Assembly: GCA_016185425.1 (NCBI GenBank)
Contig: JACPNQ010000025.1
Location: 29,936 to 93,935 of the forward strand
DNA: 64,000 nucleotides
DNA from: Acidobacteriota bacterium
GTDB lineage: Bacteria; Acidobacteriota; Terriglobia; Bryobacterales; Bryobacteraceae
Reading direction: 5' to 3'
Below are positions 1-7,705 of this stretch, piece by piece. The notes under the pieces are model-generated. The model made no database searches and was not told where the DNA came from. It was given only the letters and a program-made list of their open reading frames with translations. The position numbers were made by a program, and so were the translations under genes. Position 1 is the first letter of the stretch. Every line of letters starts with the position of its first letter.

Positions 1-136
1 CTTCCGGACGATAGCGCACGAGCGAGCCGACCTTGACGAACATCGGCCCGCGTTTCTCCAGGCGCCAGCGCCGCAGAGTTGCAACGCTGACATTCAGGCG
101 TTTGGATACTTCCTGTTCGGTGAGAAAGCTCTGCAT
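1..136 (-). CDS. Excisionase/MerR-like helix-turn-helix protein, C-terminus beyond window edge
   Basis: The first 45 residues begin MQSFLTEQEVSKRLNVSVAT and continue with LRRWRLEKRGPMFVKVGSLV then RYRPE. This is the compact winged HTH of the excisionase/MerR-like family (HTH_17): helix, recognition helix with RRW, then the wing GSLVRYRPE. Such proteins are recombination directionality factors or small regulators of mobile elements and toxin-antitoxin loci. The ATG is supported by an upstream GAGGTG about seven bases away. The stop lies outside the window, so a longer protein cannot be excluded. The repeat-rich region upstream may hold its operators (inference). Confidence 0.75.
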   Translation of the reverse strand, partial: MQSFLTEQEVSKRLNVSVATLRRWRLEKRGPMFVKVGSLVRYRPE

Positions 137-250
137 AGTTTCACCTCTGAGCAAGAATTGGAGCTCCACTGCTCGGCGGAGCCCCTAAGTACCTATGTGA
201 TTGCCAGAGGTCCTCGGGGACGCTTCCAACGAAAGAGCCTTGATTCGGCC

Positions 251-350
251 GTATCCCAAATGGGATACAGCGCCTCGAAAATGGGATGCGGTTGAACTCA
301 CTGAGGCAACGAAAGATAACCCCAAAAAACGCGGCGCACGTATCCCATTT
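251..350. repeat. Four copies of a GTATCCCATTT-like motif, two forming an inverted repeat
   Basis: GTATCCC at 251-257 and GGGATAC at 262-268 form 7-bp arms around AAAT. Further half sites are AAATGGGATGC near 279-289 and GTATCCCATTT at 340-350. Four sites in 100 bp upstream of an HTH gene suggest operators or integrase/excisionase arm sites. The repeats are visible; the role is inferred. Confidence 0.55.
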
Positions 351-407
351 CCTTTATGTTCCACTACCAGCTTTTCGCTGCGGTGGACCCGAGCCGATGG
401 TGTTGTG

Positions 408-450
408 TTGTCGAGAATTGTCGAACGTTGTCGTCGTAAACTGTCGAACG
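408..450 (+). repeat. Phased TTGTCGA direct repeats, about one helical turn apart
   Basis: TTGTCGA begins at 408 and 418, TTGTCGT at 428 and CTGTCGA at 441. The 10-bp spacing puts the first three on one face of the DNA. This could be a cooperative protein-binding site. No function can be assigned from sequence alone. Confidence 0.45.
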
Positions 451-469
451 CCGAGCGGTTACTACGTCC

Positions 470-1318
470 TCACGCCGACTCTTCATCGTGTTTGCGGCGA
501 ACCCAAGGCGCGTCGCGCTCCGCGCGCTCGGCATACCAACCCAGCGGCAAATCCGCGAGCTCCTTAAGGCTGGAGTCTTTGTCGATTAGATGATGGAAAC
601 AGGAGATGACCGGTTTATCACCACCGGACATGCTGGTGCCGAGAAACTGCCAAGCGCCATCTTCGATGTCGTGAGAAACGTACGTGATCGGTTCGGCGTC
701 GCTTTGAACAGGCTTCGACAAGAAGACTAATGTGTGTGGAGGATCAGGAAGCATCCAATTGAAGAGGCTGCTATCCGGATCTGCGGATGCCCAGAAGTCG
801 CGCTCTACGGCCGTCTCTGGCGCATCAGGCTGGAGAAGTGGCTGCCGGAAGTTGCTATCGAAGTCCGGATGCTCAGGGAAACGATTGTCGCGATCCGGGT
901 ATACAGCTTGAAGAACCGGGAACGCGCCCCCGTCGTAATACCAAACCGCCCAACCCATCAGACGTCGCACCCACTTCGGGTCCACCGGACGGAATTCGCA
1001 TTCGACCTCGCCCACGATATCGCGGTGTCGTCCTTCAGCAAGATTGATCCCGTTGCGTAACCGGTCTGCGGCTTCGTTGAGCGAGAAGTGAGCTGTCTCC
1101 TCTCGGAGTCCGACGGTAATCACCTCGGGCTGCCCGCAGGTGTCATGGACGCCTAGAGTGTACGACCATCCTGGTCCCGCGGAGTTCCGCTTTACCTGAA
1201 CAACTTCGCACCCGAATGTTTCGACATTGGAAATCGTACGTTCGTCTCGTTCGCTCAAACCACTCTGACGAAAACGTCGGGTGCGTTCGGTCTCAAATCG
1301 TTTGGTATGCTCAGGCAC
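470..1318 (-). CDS. DUF4262 domain-containing protein
   Basis: This 282-residue soluble protein has no signal peptide. The N-terminal half (about residues 30-110) matches the DUF4262 pattern, with GPGWSYTLGVHDTCGQPEVI followed by VGL. The C-terminal part contains HTLVFLSKPVQSDAEPITYV and a block with GDKPVISCFHHLIDKD and LADLPLGWYAER, a typical C-terminal extension of these proteins. Their function is unknown; they are often found in accessory DNA. The start is GTG, with GAGGAT a few bases upstream. Family assignment is from memory of motifs. Confidence 0.75.
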   Translation of the reverse strand: MPEHTKRFETERTRRFRQSGLSERDERTISNVETFGCEVVQVKRNSAGPGWSYTLGVHDTCGQPEVITVGLREETAHFSLNEAADRLRNGINLAEGRHRDIVGEVECEFRPVDPKWVRRLMGWAVWYYDGGAFPVLQAVYPDRDNRFPEHPDFDSNFRQPLLQPDAPETAVERDFWASADPDSSLFNWMLPDPPHTLVFLSKPVQSDAEPITYVSHDIEDGAWQFLGTSMSGGDKPVISCFHHLIDKDSSLKELADLPLGWYAERAERDAPWVRRKHDEESA

Positions 1319-1379
1319 TGGCGATCCTCACAAGCGAGATATATATGACACACAGCTTAACCGTTTTCTCAAAGCAGGC

Positions 1380-1754
1380 TCAACGAGCCGGCAAGTCATA
1401 CCGAACGCACAGCACGGTGCCGGTCTTCAAAGTAACCTCGATGACCGAATTGACGAGGTCTTTCCCCTCGACGAATTTGAGCGCGGCCCGAAATAGGGCT
1501 TGCTGCAGGTCAGGCACCGCATTTGGCACGATTATGATCAGGCCCGCATGCAACTCCATCTTGCCGAACAGCCGAATAAAGTCGACCCGGTTGTTTGTGA
1601 CGAACGTGAATTCACCATGGACGATTCGCTCAGCCAATGACCAGTCAGGTTTGCCGCTCAAACCGAGGTGATTGACGTGCATTGCTTCAAAGCCAGCGTC
1701 ATGAGCGACTCCAACCAGCGACTCATGCAGGCATTCGTCAATGAGAAACCTCAT
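1380..1754 (-). CDS. DUF5615 PIN-like toxin
   Basis: The 124-residue protein begins MRFLIDECLHESLVGVAHDA. The early acidic pair (D6, E7) and a later TNNRVDF motif are typical of the DUF5615 PIN-like family (COG4634), predicted ribonuclease toxins. It overlaps the upstream DUF433 gene by 4 bp (ATGA), so the two are translationally coupled, the usual antitoxin-first order. Length fits a complete family member. RNase activity is known or predicted for the family, not shown here. Confidence 0.85.
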   Translation of the reverse strand: MRFLIDECLHESLVGVAHDAGFEAMHVNHLGLSGKPDWSLAERIVHGEFTFVTNNRVDFIRLFGKMELHAGLIIIVPNAVPDLQQALFRAALKFVEGKDLVNSVIEVTLKTGTVLCVRYDLPAR

Positions 1755-2368
1755 GCATCCTTGAGCAGAGAGCTCAGTGCAAAGGATCTCCTGCCGCGCG
1801 CCTTTTTCCCCTGCCAGGGACGGCGGCTGGGGCGTCCCCGCCGTGGGAACGCACGCACGTAGAGAGGCGCCATGGCGATCTTTTCGTTGCTCAGCGTTGG
1901 ATAGCCCTCAAGAATCTCCTCCGCTGTTGCGCCCTGGGCGAGCATGTCGGCAACCAAGTCCACGGGAATCCGCGTGCCTCGGAAGACTGGCGTTCCGCGC
2001 ATGATCTCTGGATCGCTGACTACCATCTCTTCGATATGGGCGAGCTGCTTCAACTGGCCCTCGACCTTGCGGCGCGCGGCCTTGAATTCAACGAACAGAA
2101 CTGTCCCGTTTCCAATGGCCATCAAGTCCACCTTCGGAGAGCGTTGAATCGAATCCGCGATTTCTCGCCGGGCTCCAACAGGCAACAGCCGCAGGCCTTC
2201 CGCCTCGAGTTGCAGGTAGATCAACTGTTCCTTTGTGAGCAGCCGGCGGAGGCTTCCGCCTGATCGCGCAGACCGGGGACGTATCAGTCGACTGTCGATT
2301 GCTTTGTGAACCGCCGCCAGTGGCAAACCTGTAATCGCGGCGGCCTGGGCAGGTGTGTAGCCATCCAT
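1751..2368 (-). CDS. DUF433 antitoxin with N-terminal MerR-like HTH
   Basis: The 205-residue protein starts with a helix-turn-helix-like segment, YTPAQAAAITGLPLAAVHKA. Around residues 120-170 it has the DUF433 signature FRGTRIPVDLVADMLAQGAT, then EEILEGYPTLSNEKIAMAPL. DUF433 proteins are the antitoxins of DUF5615 toxins; the HTH is likely autoregulatory. A basic tail rich in RRGRPSRRP follows. It is first in a two-gene unit and ends inside the toxin start codon. Confidence 0.85.
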   Translation of the reverse strand: MDGYTPAQAAAITGLPLAAVHKAIDSRLIRPRSARSGGSLRRLLTKEQLIYLQLEAEGLRLLPVGARREIADSIQRSPKVDLMAIGNGTVLFVEFKAARRKVEGQLKQLAHIEEMVVSDPEIMRGTPVFRGTRIPVDLVADMLAQGATAEEILEGYPTLSNEKIAMAPLYVRAFPRRGRPSRRPWQGKKARGRRSFALSSLLKDA

Positions 2369-2397
2369 GCTCTAATTCTACTCCACACGGAGAAGAA

Positions 2398-2559
2398 TTA
2401 CTCGGCGCGCGGTGTTATCTGTTTCGGAGTGGCTCGCGATGAGCGCCGCTTCGGCGTCAGCCGCTCGAGTTCGATCTCGCCGCGATGGTGCGCGAGGACC
2501 AGCTTCATCGCCTTCACGAGGTCCTGCCCAAAGCTCGACTTTTTCGAAGGGGACGGCAT
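2398..2559 (-). pseudogene. Truncated XRE/HigA-like antitoxin remnant (tentative)
   Basis: The 53-residue product contains SSFGQDLVKAMKLVLAHHRG then EIELERL. This resembles the N-terminal segment of HigA/XRE-type antitoxins, which normally continue into an HTH (VRAIRKKLGLTQ-type). Here the HTH is absent and the frame ends after a basic tail. The frame is open further upstream, but that part has no family resemblance, so I place the start at the internal ATG. It could be a degraded antitoxin or chance similarity. Confidence 0.35.
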
Positions 2560-2779
2560 TCCGTTACCAGTATGCCGCAATCCGTATGGGAATTTTGTGA
2601 CGCAGATTGTGACGTAACCCCACTCAGAATCGGCGAAATTGACCGATTTGGCGCCAGTGCTCGCTGGCGCTCGACGAAGGTCAGCACAGGCGCGAACGCC
2701 AGCAAAGCCCCTCAAATTCAAGAGCTTCGCCGGCACTTACGATCATCACCGCTCACCGCCTCACGCACCACCCGGCCAA

Positions 2780-2822
2780 TTCACGCAGGAGGTCCGGGGT
2801 TCGAGTCCCTGCGCGCCCACCA
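2780..2822 (+). tRNA. 3' fragment of tRNA-Glu (anticodon TTC), probable att-site scar
   Basis: Read on the plus strand, TTC (2780-2782) is followed by AC, a 3' anticodon stem GCAGG (2785-2789), variable loop AGGTC, a T arm CGGGG-TTCGAGT-CCCTG (2795-2811), a 3' acceptor strand CGCGCCC, discriminator A and an encoded CCA. The 5' half is missing: no GGGCGCG acceptor strand, D arm or CCTGC stem lies in the preceding 60 bases. TTCAC fits the 3' part of a tRNA-Glu anticodon loop. A cut at the anticodon loop and intact sequence to CCA is the usual identity block of tyrosine-integrase elements. I see no supported gene between this and the PIN remnant (2823-3035). Confidence 0.7.
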
Positions 2823-3035
2823 CCATCCACTATCGGATGTCGGTTTCGCATTTCTAGCGCGGAAGTAAGCACGGACGAACAGTTCGCCAGCATCGGCTGG
2901 AGCTTGGATAGCGCGACGAGCAGAGCCACGAAGCATATCTCGGCAAGACCGGAGGGCTGGCCAGTAGACCGCCCGCACCGCGCGTGTGGGAAGATTTGGT
3001 TTCCCACGTGAGTCCTCACCGATCCTCACTGGGCT

Positions 3036-3286
3036 GTTCAACTCCTCGAAACCCTCGATCCATGCCTCGGGAAAATGCTCGCGCAACGTCGATTCCAGGT
3101 GTGCGGTGCGGGCTGAAGCGATCGCGAACTTGCACTCTAGCGTACGCTTCAACTCTTCAAAAATCTCCGCCGACCAACATGGATGGCAAAACCTGGAGCC
3201 CTCGGCCAGTCCCAGAAGCGTGTCGCGAATCGGCGCTTCCGCCAGAACGTTCGCGCGTCGAGGACGACGGCCGGAAGCGCCTTCAA
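3036..3286 (-). pseudogene. PIN-domain toxin pseudogene (frameshift and C-terminal loss)
   Basis: From a TTG just after the antitoxin stop the frame reads LKALPAVVLDA, the first PIN strand with its catalytic Asp. A CGCGCG run at 3252-3257 has one extra CG. Removing it continues as NVLAEAPIRDTLLGLAEGSR, then CWSAEIFEELKRTLECKFAI and HLESTLREHFPEAWIEGFEE. The similarity stops near 3036, so the second half of the PIN fold is absent. It follows the HTH antitoxin at 3299-3667, the normal order for this pair. Both lesions predict no active toxin. Confidence 0.7.
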
Positions 3287-3298
3287 TCCAACTTCCCG

Positions 3299-3667
3299 CT
3301 ACTCGTACACTGCGTCTTTGGGCAGAATTACGGTGTCGTATGTTTCAGCCTCGACGTCGTCCATGGCGAGTTGCTTGATGGCTTGGTGGCGGGCCCGGTC
3401 CCGTTTCGACTTGTAGTCGAGGAGATCGGCAAGATACACGCGCCGATGGAAACCGACTCTATGGAAAGCAACTTGGTTCTCTTCGAGAAGGCGAACGAGG
3501 AATGGCCGCGAGACGCCCAGGATGTTGACGGCACGCTGCGTGGTCAACTCGCGGTTCTCGGCGACAACGGAAACGGCTTTGCCCGCTTCCATGTTTCTCG
3601 CGATCCCGGCGAGGAGCGTCCTCACACTTGCGGGAATTTTAACCGGCTCCCCGCCCTTTCCAACCAA
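3299..3667 (-). CDS. HTH (excisionase-family) antitoxin paired with the broken PIN toxin
   Basis: The product contains LTTQRAVNILGVSRPFLVRL and LEENQVAFHRVGFHRRVYLA, the HTH and wing typical of antitoxins encoded before PIN toxins, then a charged helix DYKSKRDRARHQAIKQLA. The annotated start is TTG. The same frame is open 63 bases further upstream, encoding SSVAPGQLRTLRRLVQRGAA, which looks like genuine N-terminal family sequence. No ATG or GTG precedes it before an in-frame TGA, so the true start seems lost. It lies directly downstream of the amidohydrolase gene on the same strand. Confidence 0.7.
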   Translation of the reverse strand: MVGKGGEPVKIPASVRTLLAGIARNMEAGKAVSVVAENRELTTQRAVNILGVSRPFLVRLLEENQVAFHRVGFHRRVYLADLLDYKSKRDRARHQAIKQLAMDDVEAETYDTVILPKDAVYE

Positions 3668-3735
3668 CTTGGCCGCTCCGCGTTGGACTAAGCGCCGCAG
3701 GGTACGGAGTTGTCCGGGAGCGACTGAAGATCACC

Positions 3736-4683
3736 TCAACTCAACTGCGGCTGTTTGGGGTCCCTCTTTATCCACTTAAACGCGGCTACCGAGTTCTTCC
3801 AGAAGAATTTCTCCGCTGCCGGCCGGCCCTTTGCATTTACGTATGCTTTGAGAATTTCCAGCGCTGCCTTGTTCCGGCCGGCGTAGACAATCCGGTCTTC
3901 TCCGAATACATCCCAGAACAAATCCAACGCCGGCCTGTAAACCGCCGGATCGGTTGGCAGTGGCGCATTCGGACGCGAACCAGGCACCCCAGAAACCTTC
4001 ACGAAGACGTTTCTTTTGCTGAGCGCCCGGAGGTTATCCGAGTACTTCTTCATGACCTGGGGATCAGCCGGAAGAGGAAGGGCTTGGAGATGACCGAGGA
4101 TCACACGCAACTCGGGAACCTTGTCGGTGAGCCCTACCGTCGCATCGATCAGTTCGAAGCGCGGATTAGCCACCTCCAATGTGAGACCGGTCTGTGCGAA
4201 CGCTCGCAGATTGGCAATCACATCGGGATGATCAACCACAGCCGCCAGATCCGGCTGGCTCTTCCAGACATTGCCGTAGCGGATCCCGAGAAACAGCTTG
4301 TTGCGGTGGTACCTTTCCAGATACTCGCGGAATTCCGGTTTCGTTGGATCGAGATTGCCGACCATGCCGACGATCATCGGCTCATTCTCAATGATCATCA
4401 ACACCCAAAGATTGTCTTCCACCCAGGGGCTGGCCTCGACTTTGATGCCGCCGACAATACCCAGCGGAAGTGCCGATTCGCGAAAGTGCCGCGGAAGGAA
4501 GGGCGGGGCGTTTGGCGTAAATGGATAGGGAGCGCCCTGAGGACGGGTCTGATCGTAGAGATGGAAATGCGTGTCGATGATCGGAATAGGATCGGCGTGC
4601 GGTTGTGCGGCTGCCGCCGTCGCAGCGGCGGCGGCAAGAAAGCCTCTTCGGCGATACCGGTCAGACAACGTGCCGTTGATCAT
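3736..4683 (-). CDS. Secreted amidohydrolase-2/TIM-barrel metal-dependent hydrolase
   Basis: The protein has a twin-arginine-like leader (RYRRRGFLAAAAATAAAAQP) and then PIPIIDTHFHLYD, whose HxH supplies the first metal ligands of the COG3618-type amidohydrolases. Later parts (VILGHLQALPLP, FVKVSGVPGSRP) fit the barrel, and it ends near FFWKNSVAAFKWI. These enzymes hydrolyse lactones or decarboxylate small acids; the substrate is unknown. Two ATGs exist. AGGAG sits one base before the first (4692) but ten before the second (4683), so I prefer 4683. It is last in a four-gene operon with 6-bp gaps. Confidence 0.8.
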   Translation of the reverse strand: MINGTLSDRYRRRGFLAAAAATAAAAQPHADPIPIIDTHFHLYDQTRPQGAPYPFTPNAPPFLPRHFRESALPLGIVGGIKVEASPWVEDNLWVLMIIENEPMIVGMVGNLDPTKPEFREYLERYHRNKLFLGIRYGNVWKSQPDLAAVVDHPDVIANLRAFAQTGLTLEVANPRFELIDATVGLTDKVPELRVILGHLQALPLPADPQVMKKYSDNLRALSKRNVFVKVSGVPGSRPNAPLPTDPAVYRPALDLFWDVFGEDRIVYAGRNKAALEILKAYVNAKGRPAAEKFFWKNSVAAFKWIKRDPKQPQLS

Positions 4684-4698
4684 CTCGTCCATTCTCCT

Positions 4699-6387
4699 TC
4701 AACGCACGTCAACCCGGCTTGCCAGCTTCTTGAGCGTATCCGTGCCCGCGGTCTTGCGCACAATCTTCTTGAGCTTTTCCGGATCGCCTTCGGCGCCCTG
4801 ACGCTGGATCGCTTCGCGGTATCGTTCCTGCTTATCGGCAAGATCGAGCGGCGTCTCTCCCATGGAGTTCCGGGCATCCAACGAGGCACCTTTCGAATGC
4901 AGGAATTCCAGCAGTTCAGGCCTGCCTTCAATTGCCGCGAGATGAAGCATCGTCTGGTTCTGGCGCGCCAAAGTAATCGCTTCGACAGGGTCGGGAATCT
5001 TGTCCTGCGGACTCAACGCGGCGCGGACATCCGCTCCTCGCGAAACCAGCTCCTTCACAATGCCCAGATCGCCAGCCAGTACAGCCACGGAAAAAGGGGT
5101 GTGCCCATCCTTGCGCACGAGATTCGGATTGCCGCCGTGATCGGCAAGGATCCGCACCAACTCCACGCTGGAGGAACTGGCGGCGACGTGCATCGAGGAC
5201 GAACCGGGCGGCGCGGGGTTGATTCGAACATCGCCAGCGGGGCCTCCCGTCGGATAGATGGTTTGCCTGTTCGGATCGGCACCAGCCTCGAGCAACCGGC
5301 GCACAAGCGCCAACGTCTCCATCAGCGTGCCCGCCATACCCGATCCATCGTCGGAGCCGAGCGCCAAAGCAGCCGCGTTCTGTCCGTACGCACCCCTTTG
5401 CCGCGTGCCGCCGCGCGCGGCTTTTGCGACCGCCAGCGACGCACCATGGAGCGGTGTGTAGCCTGCGCCGTCGACAACCTTTACCGACGCTCCGCGGTCC
5501 AACAACAATTGCGCCATGCGAACGTCCGGGCTGAAACGTTGGGAACTGCCCGCTGTCGCCGGGGCGCCTCGCCCTGGAACAAACGTGCCCTTGGGCGGAT
5601 CCCACTTATAGAGCGCGGCAAGCAGCGGCGTCGTTCCGTCCGCCGCGGTCGAGTTGACGTCGAGCCCGGCATCCAGCATCATCTGCGCGGACCTCAGGTC
5701 GTTCTTCTGTACGGCAAAAAAGAGCGCGTTCAGTCCGCCTTTCTTTGCCGTGTAGTCGCCCTCGTTATTCCAGGGAATGCCTGTCTTGCCGAGAGTAACC
5801 GTGGTCGGCAGATAGATCGTGTATCTTACGTCCCACACCTTTGACACCGCCCGAATATCGGCGCCGTACTCCATCAGCAGACTCACGGCATCCGGCCGCC
5901 CCGCCGCCCACATGAGCGCCGTTTGACCGAACTTCTTTTCACGAGTATTCACAGACGCACCATGAACAAGCAACGCCTTCATGATGTCCACCCGCCCCAT
6001 GCGCGCCGCCGTCATCAGAGGTGTTTCCCCGCTCTCGCGCGCCACGTTCGGATCGGCGCGGTTCCCAAGAAGCTGAGTGACGATCGCCCCGGAACCATTC
6101 CCAATCGCCAGAGCCAGCGGCCCGATACCAAGCTCGTTTGTGAGGTTCGGATCCGCGCCCGCTTTCAGGAGCATCGCGGCGATGTCGGAATTGGTCCGCA
6201 TGGCGGCCCATGCCAAAGGAGTGGATCCATCGCTTTCCCGTTCGTTAGGATTCGCGCCCTCCTTCAGTAGCAACTCCACAGCGCCACGGTCATCATTGCG
6301 TACGGCGTCGAGTAACGCCCTGTTATCCCGCCCGAGGGCGAGCGTTCCGTAGTAGATCGCCAGTAGGCCAGCCAGTGCGCGCCGCAT
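4699..6387 (-). CDS. Secreted ankyrin-repeat protein
   Basis: The 562-residue protein has a short N-terminal hydrophobic leader (RRALAGLLAIYYGTLALG) followed by many ankyrin repeats, for example DGSTPLAWAAMRTNSDIAAM and LLKAGADPNLTNELGIGPLA. Repeats span about residues 25-350 and 370-530. Ankyrin repeats mediate protein binding; no enzymatic motif is seen. The start is supported by GAGGTG nine bases upstream, which overlaps the end of the DUF1552 gene. Its place between DUF1552 and an amidohydrolase suggests a periplasmic scaffold for the same pathway (inference). Confidence 0.85.
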   Translation of the reverse strand: MRRALAGLLAIYYGTLALGRDNRALLDAVRNDDRGAVELLLKEGANPNERESDGSTPLAWAAMRTNSDIAAMLLKAGADPNLTNELGIGPLALAIGNGSGAIVTQLLGNRADPNVARESGETPLMTAARMGRVDIMKALLVHGASVNTREKKFGQTALMWAAGRPDAVSLLMEYGADIRAVSKVWDVRYTIYLPTTVTLGKTGIPWNNEGDYTAKKGGLNALFFAVQKNDLRSAQMMLDAGLDVNSTAADGTTPLLAALYKWDPPKGTFVPGRGAPATAGSSQRFSPDVRMAQLLLDRGASVKVVDGAGYTPLHGASLAVAKAARGGTRQRGAYGQNAAALALGSDDGSGMAGTLMETLALVRRLLEAGADPNRQTIYPTGGPAGDVRINPAPPGSSSMHVAASSSSVELVRILADHGGNPNLVRKDGHTPFSVAVLAGDLGIVKELVSRGADVRAALSPQDKIPDPVEAITLARQNQTMLHLAAIEGRPELLEFLHSKGASLDARNSMGETPLDLADKQERYREAIQRQGAEGDPEKLKKIVRKTAGTDTLKKLASRVDVR

Positions 6388-6393
6388 AGCCCG

Positions 6394-7701
6394 CTACACC
6401 TCAAGCCGGTTCAACCGGCCCGTGCTATCGCCCAGTTTCTCCGTTGGCACGCCTACCTTGTCCAGCATCGTCAGATAGAGGTTCGTCAGCGGCGTCGTGT
6501 CGCCCGGAAAGACCAAATACCGCCCGCCGGCGACACGCCCCGCCGCGCCGCCGGCGACGATGATCGGCAGATCGCGCTGGCTGTGCGATGTGGGGACACT
6601 GAGGTTGCTGCCGTAGAGGATCAGCGAGTGGTCGAGCAACGTGGAATTGCCCTCCTTGATCGAGTCCATCTTGCTGAGGAAGTAAGCGAACAAATGCGAT
6701 TGGTCGACGTTGATCTTCGCCAGGGCGTCGAGCTTGTCCTTCTCAAAATTGTGATGCGAGATCTCGTGATGGCCCATCGAGATATTCAAATGCGGGTAGT
6801 TAATGGACGTTGCCTCGCGGGCATAGAGGAAGGTCCAAACTCGCGTAAGGTCCGCCTGCAGGGCAAGAACCTGGAGGTCGAACATGAGCTTCACGTGATC
6901 GGGCCACGCGTCGGGAGCGCCGGCCGGCCGCGTCATCCCGGGCAGGTCGACGGGGCGCTTGCGCGAAGCGACTAGAATACGCCGCTCTACGTCACGAATC
7001 GACTCGAGATACTCTTCCAACTTGCGGCGATCGCCCGCGCCCAGACGTGACTTCAGTTCGGTGATGCGCTCCGTGACGCTGTCCAGACTGCTGCGGTCGG
7101 CGGCATCTCGCGCCGCGGACGCGGCCGGATCAATCCGTCCGCCTTCGCCGAAGAGCCGCTCAAAAACACGGCGTGGATTGTATTCGAACGGAAGGGGCGT
7201 CGTCGCCGTCTTGAACACAGGCCCGACGTGGGCGGCGCCTCCGTTATTGTTCTCCGTGGAGAGCTCGAGCGAAGCAAATGGTGTCTCCTTACCTAGCGTC
7301 TTAGCGGCAAGTTGATCGACGGAAATCCCAACCTGTACCTTGCCTTTCGCCGGTTCGACCCCGGTAAGGAACGACGCTAGCGCGCGGTCATGGAACCCGG
7401 CCTTCGTGCGATCGGGATCCGAGGAAAGGCCGCTGAATACGATAAGTTTCTGACGATGCGGAGCCAATGGCGCCAGCGCTTCGCTCGATTGATAGGCAGC
7501 GCCCTCGCCCTTGGGGCGCCACCGGTCCTGGTCCACGCCGAGCGGATAGATTACGAAGCCCAATCGACGAACGGGAGCGGCGGCGGTCGATCTTTCAGCG
7601 GCCATTGCCGGGATCATCGCATCAAGCAGCGGAAGTCCCAGAGAAATCCCGGCACCACGCAAGAGGGTTCTGCGGGAAAGATACTTCTGCGCAACAAACA
7701 T
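6394..7701 (-). CDS. DUF1552 family protein
   Basis: The 435-residue protein starts with a Tat-like leader (YLSRRTLLRGAGISLGLPLL) and has the DUF1552 hallmarks LIVFSGLSSDPDRTKAGFHD, INYPHLNISMGHHEISHHNF and LLDHSLILYGSNLS. Length is normal for the family. DUF1552 genes are usually paired with DUF1592 genes in Acidobacteria, Planctomycetes and Verrucomicrobia. The fold resembles the alkaline-phosphatase/sulfatase superfamily (DUF1501-like), but the reaction is unknown. AGGAG lies ten bases before the ATG, inside the end of the DUF1592 gene, indicating coupling. Confidence 0.88.
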   Translation of the reverse strand: MFVAQKYLSRRTLLRGAGISLGLPLLDAMIPAMAAERSTAAAPVRRLGFVIYPLGVDQDRWRPKGEGAAYQSSEALAPLAPHRQKLIVFSGLSSDPDRTKAGFHDRALASFLTGVEPAKGKVQVGISVDQLAAKTLGKETPFASLELSTENNNGGAAHVGPVFKTATTPLPFEYNPRRVFERLFGEGGRIDPAASAARDAADRSSLDSVTERITELKSRLGAGDRRKLEEYLESIRDVERRILVASRKRPVDLPGMTRPAGAPDAWPDHVKLMFDLQVLALQADLTRVWTFLYAREATSINYPHLNISMGHHEISHHNFEKDKLDALAKINVDQSHLFAYFLSKMDSIKEGNSTLLDHSLILYGSNLSVPTSHSQRDLPIIVAGGAAGRVAGGRYLVFPGDTTPLTNLYLTMLDKVGVPTEKLGDSTGRLNRLEV

Positions 7702-7705
7702 AATC

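Larger units (their letters stand above)
137..469. other. Repeat-rich non-coding stretch
   Basis: I find no convincing gene in these 333 bases; the open frames here have no recognisable family and are cut across by repeats. The stretch carries an inverted repeat plus extra half sites of a GTATCCCATTT-type motif and a second set of about 10-bp-spaced TTGTCGA repeats, listed separately. It lies between the HTH gene (reading left) and the end of the DUF4262 gene, so it probably contains the HTH promoter. Confidence 0.5.

Noticed and set aside
2781..3152. Minus-strand open frame of 123 residues
   Set aside because: Its first part is the frameshifted PIN remnant; the end runs antisense through the tRNA-Glu fragment (giving WWARRDSNPGPPA), so it is not one gene.
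4084..5844. Long plus-strand open frame of 586 residues
   Set aside because: It is antisense to the amidohydrolase and ankyrin genes, has Arg/His-rich composition and no family motif.
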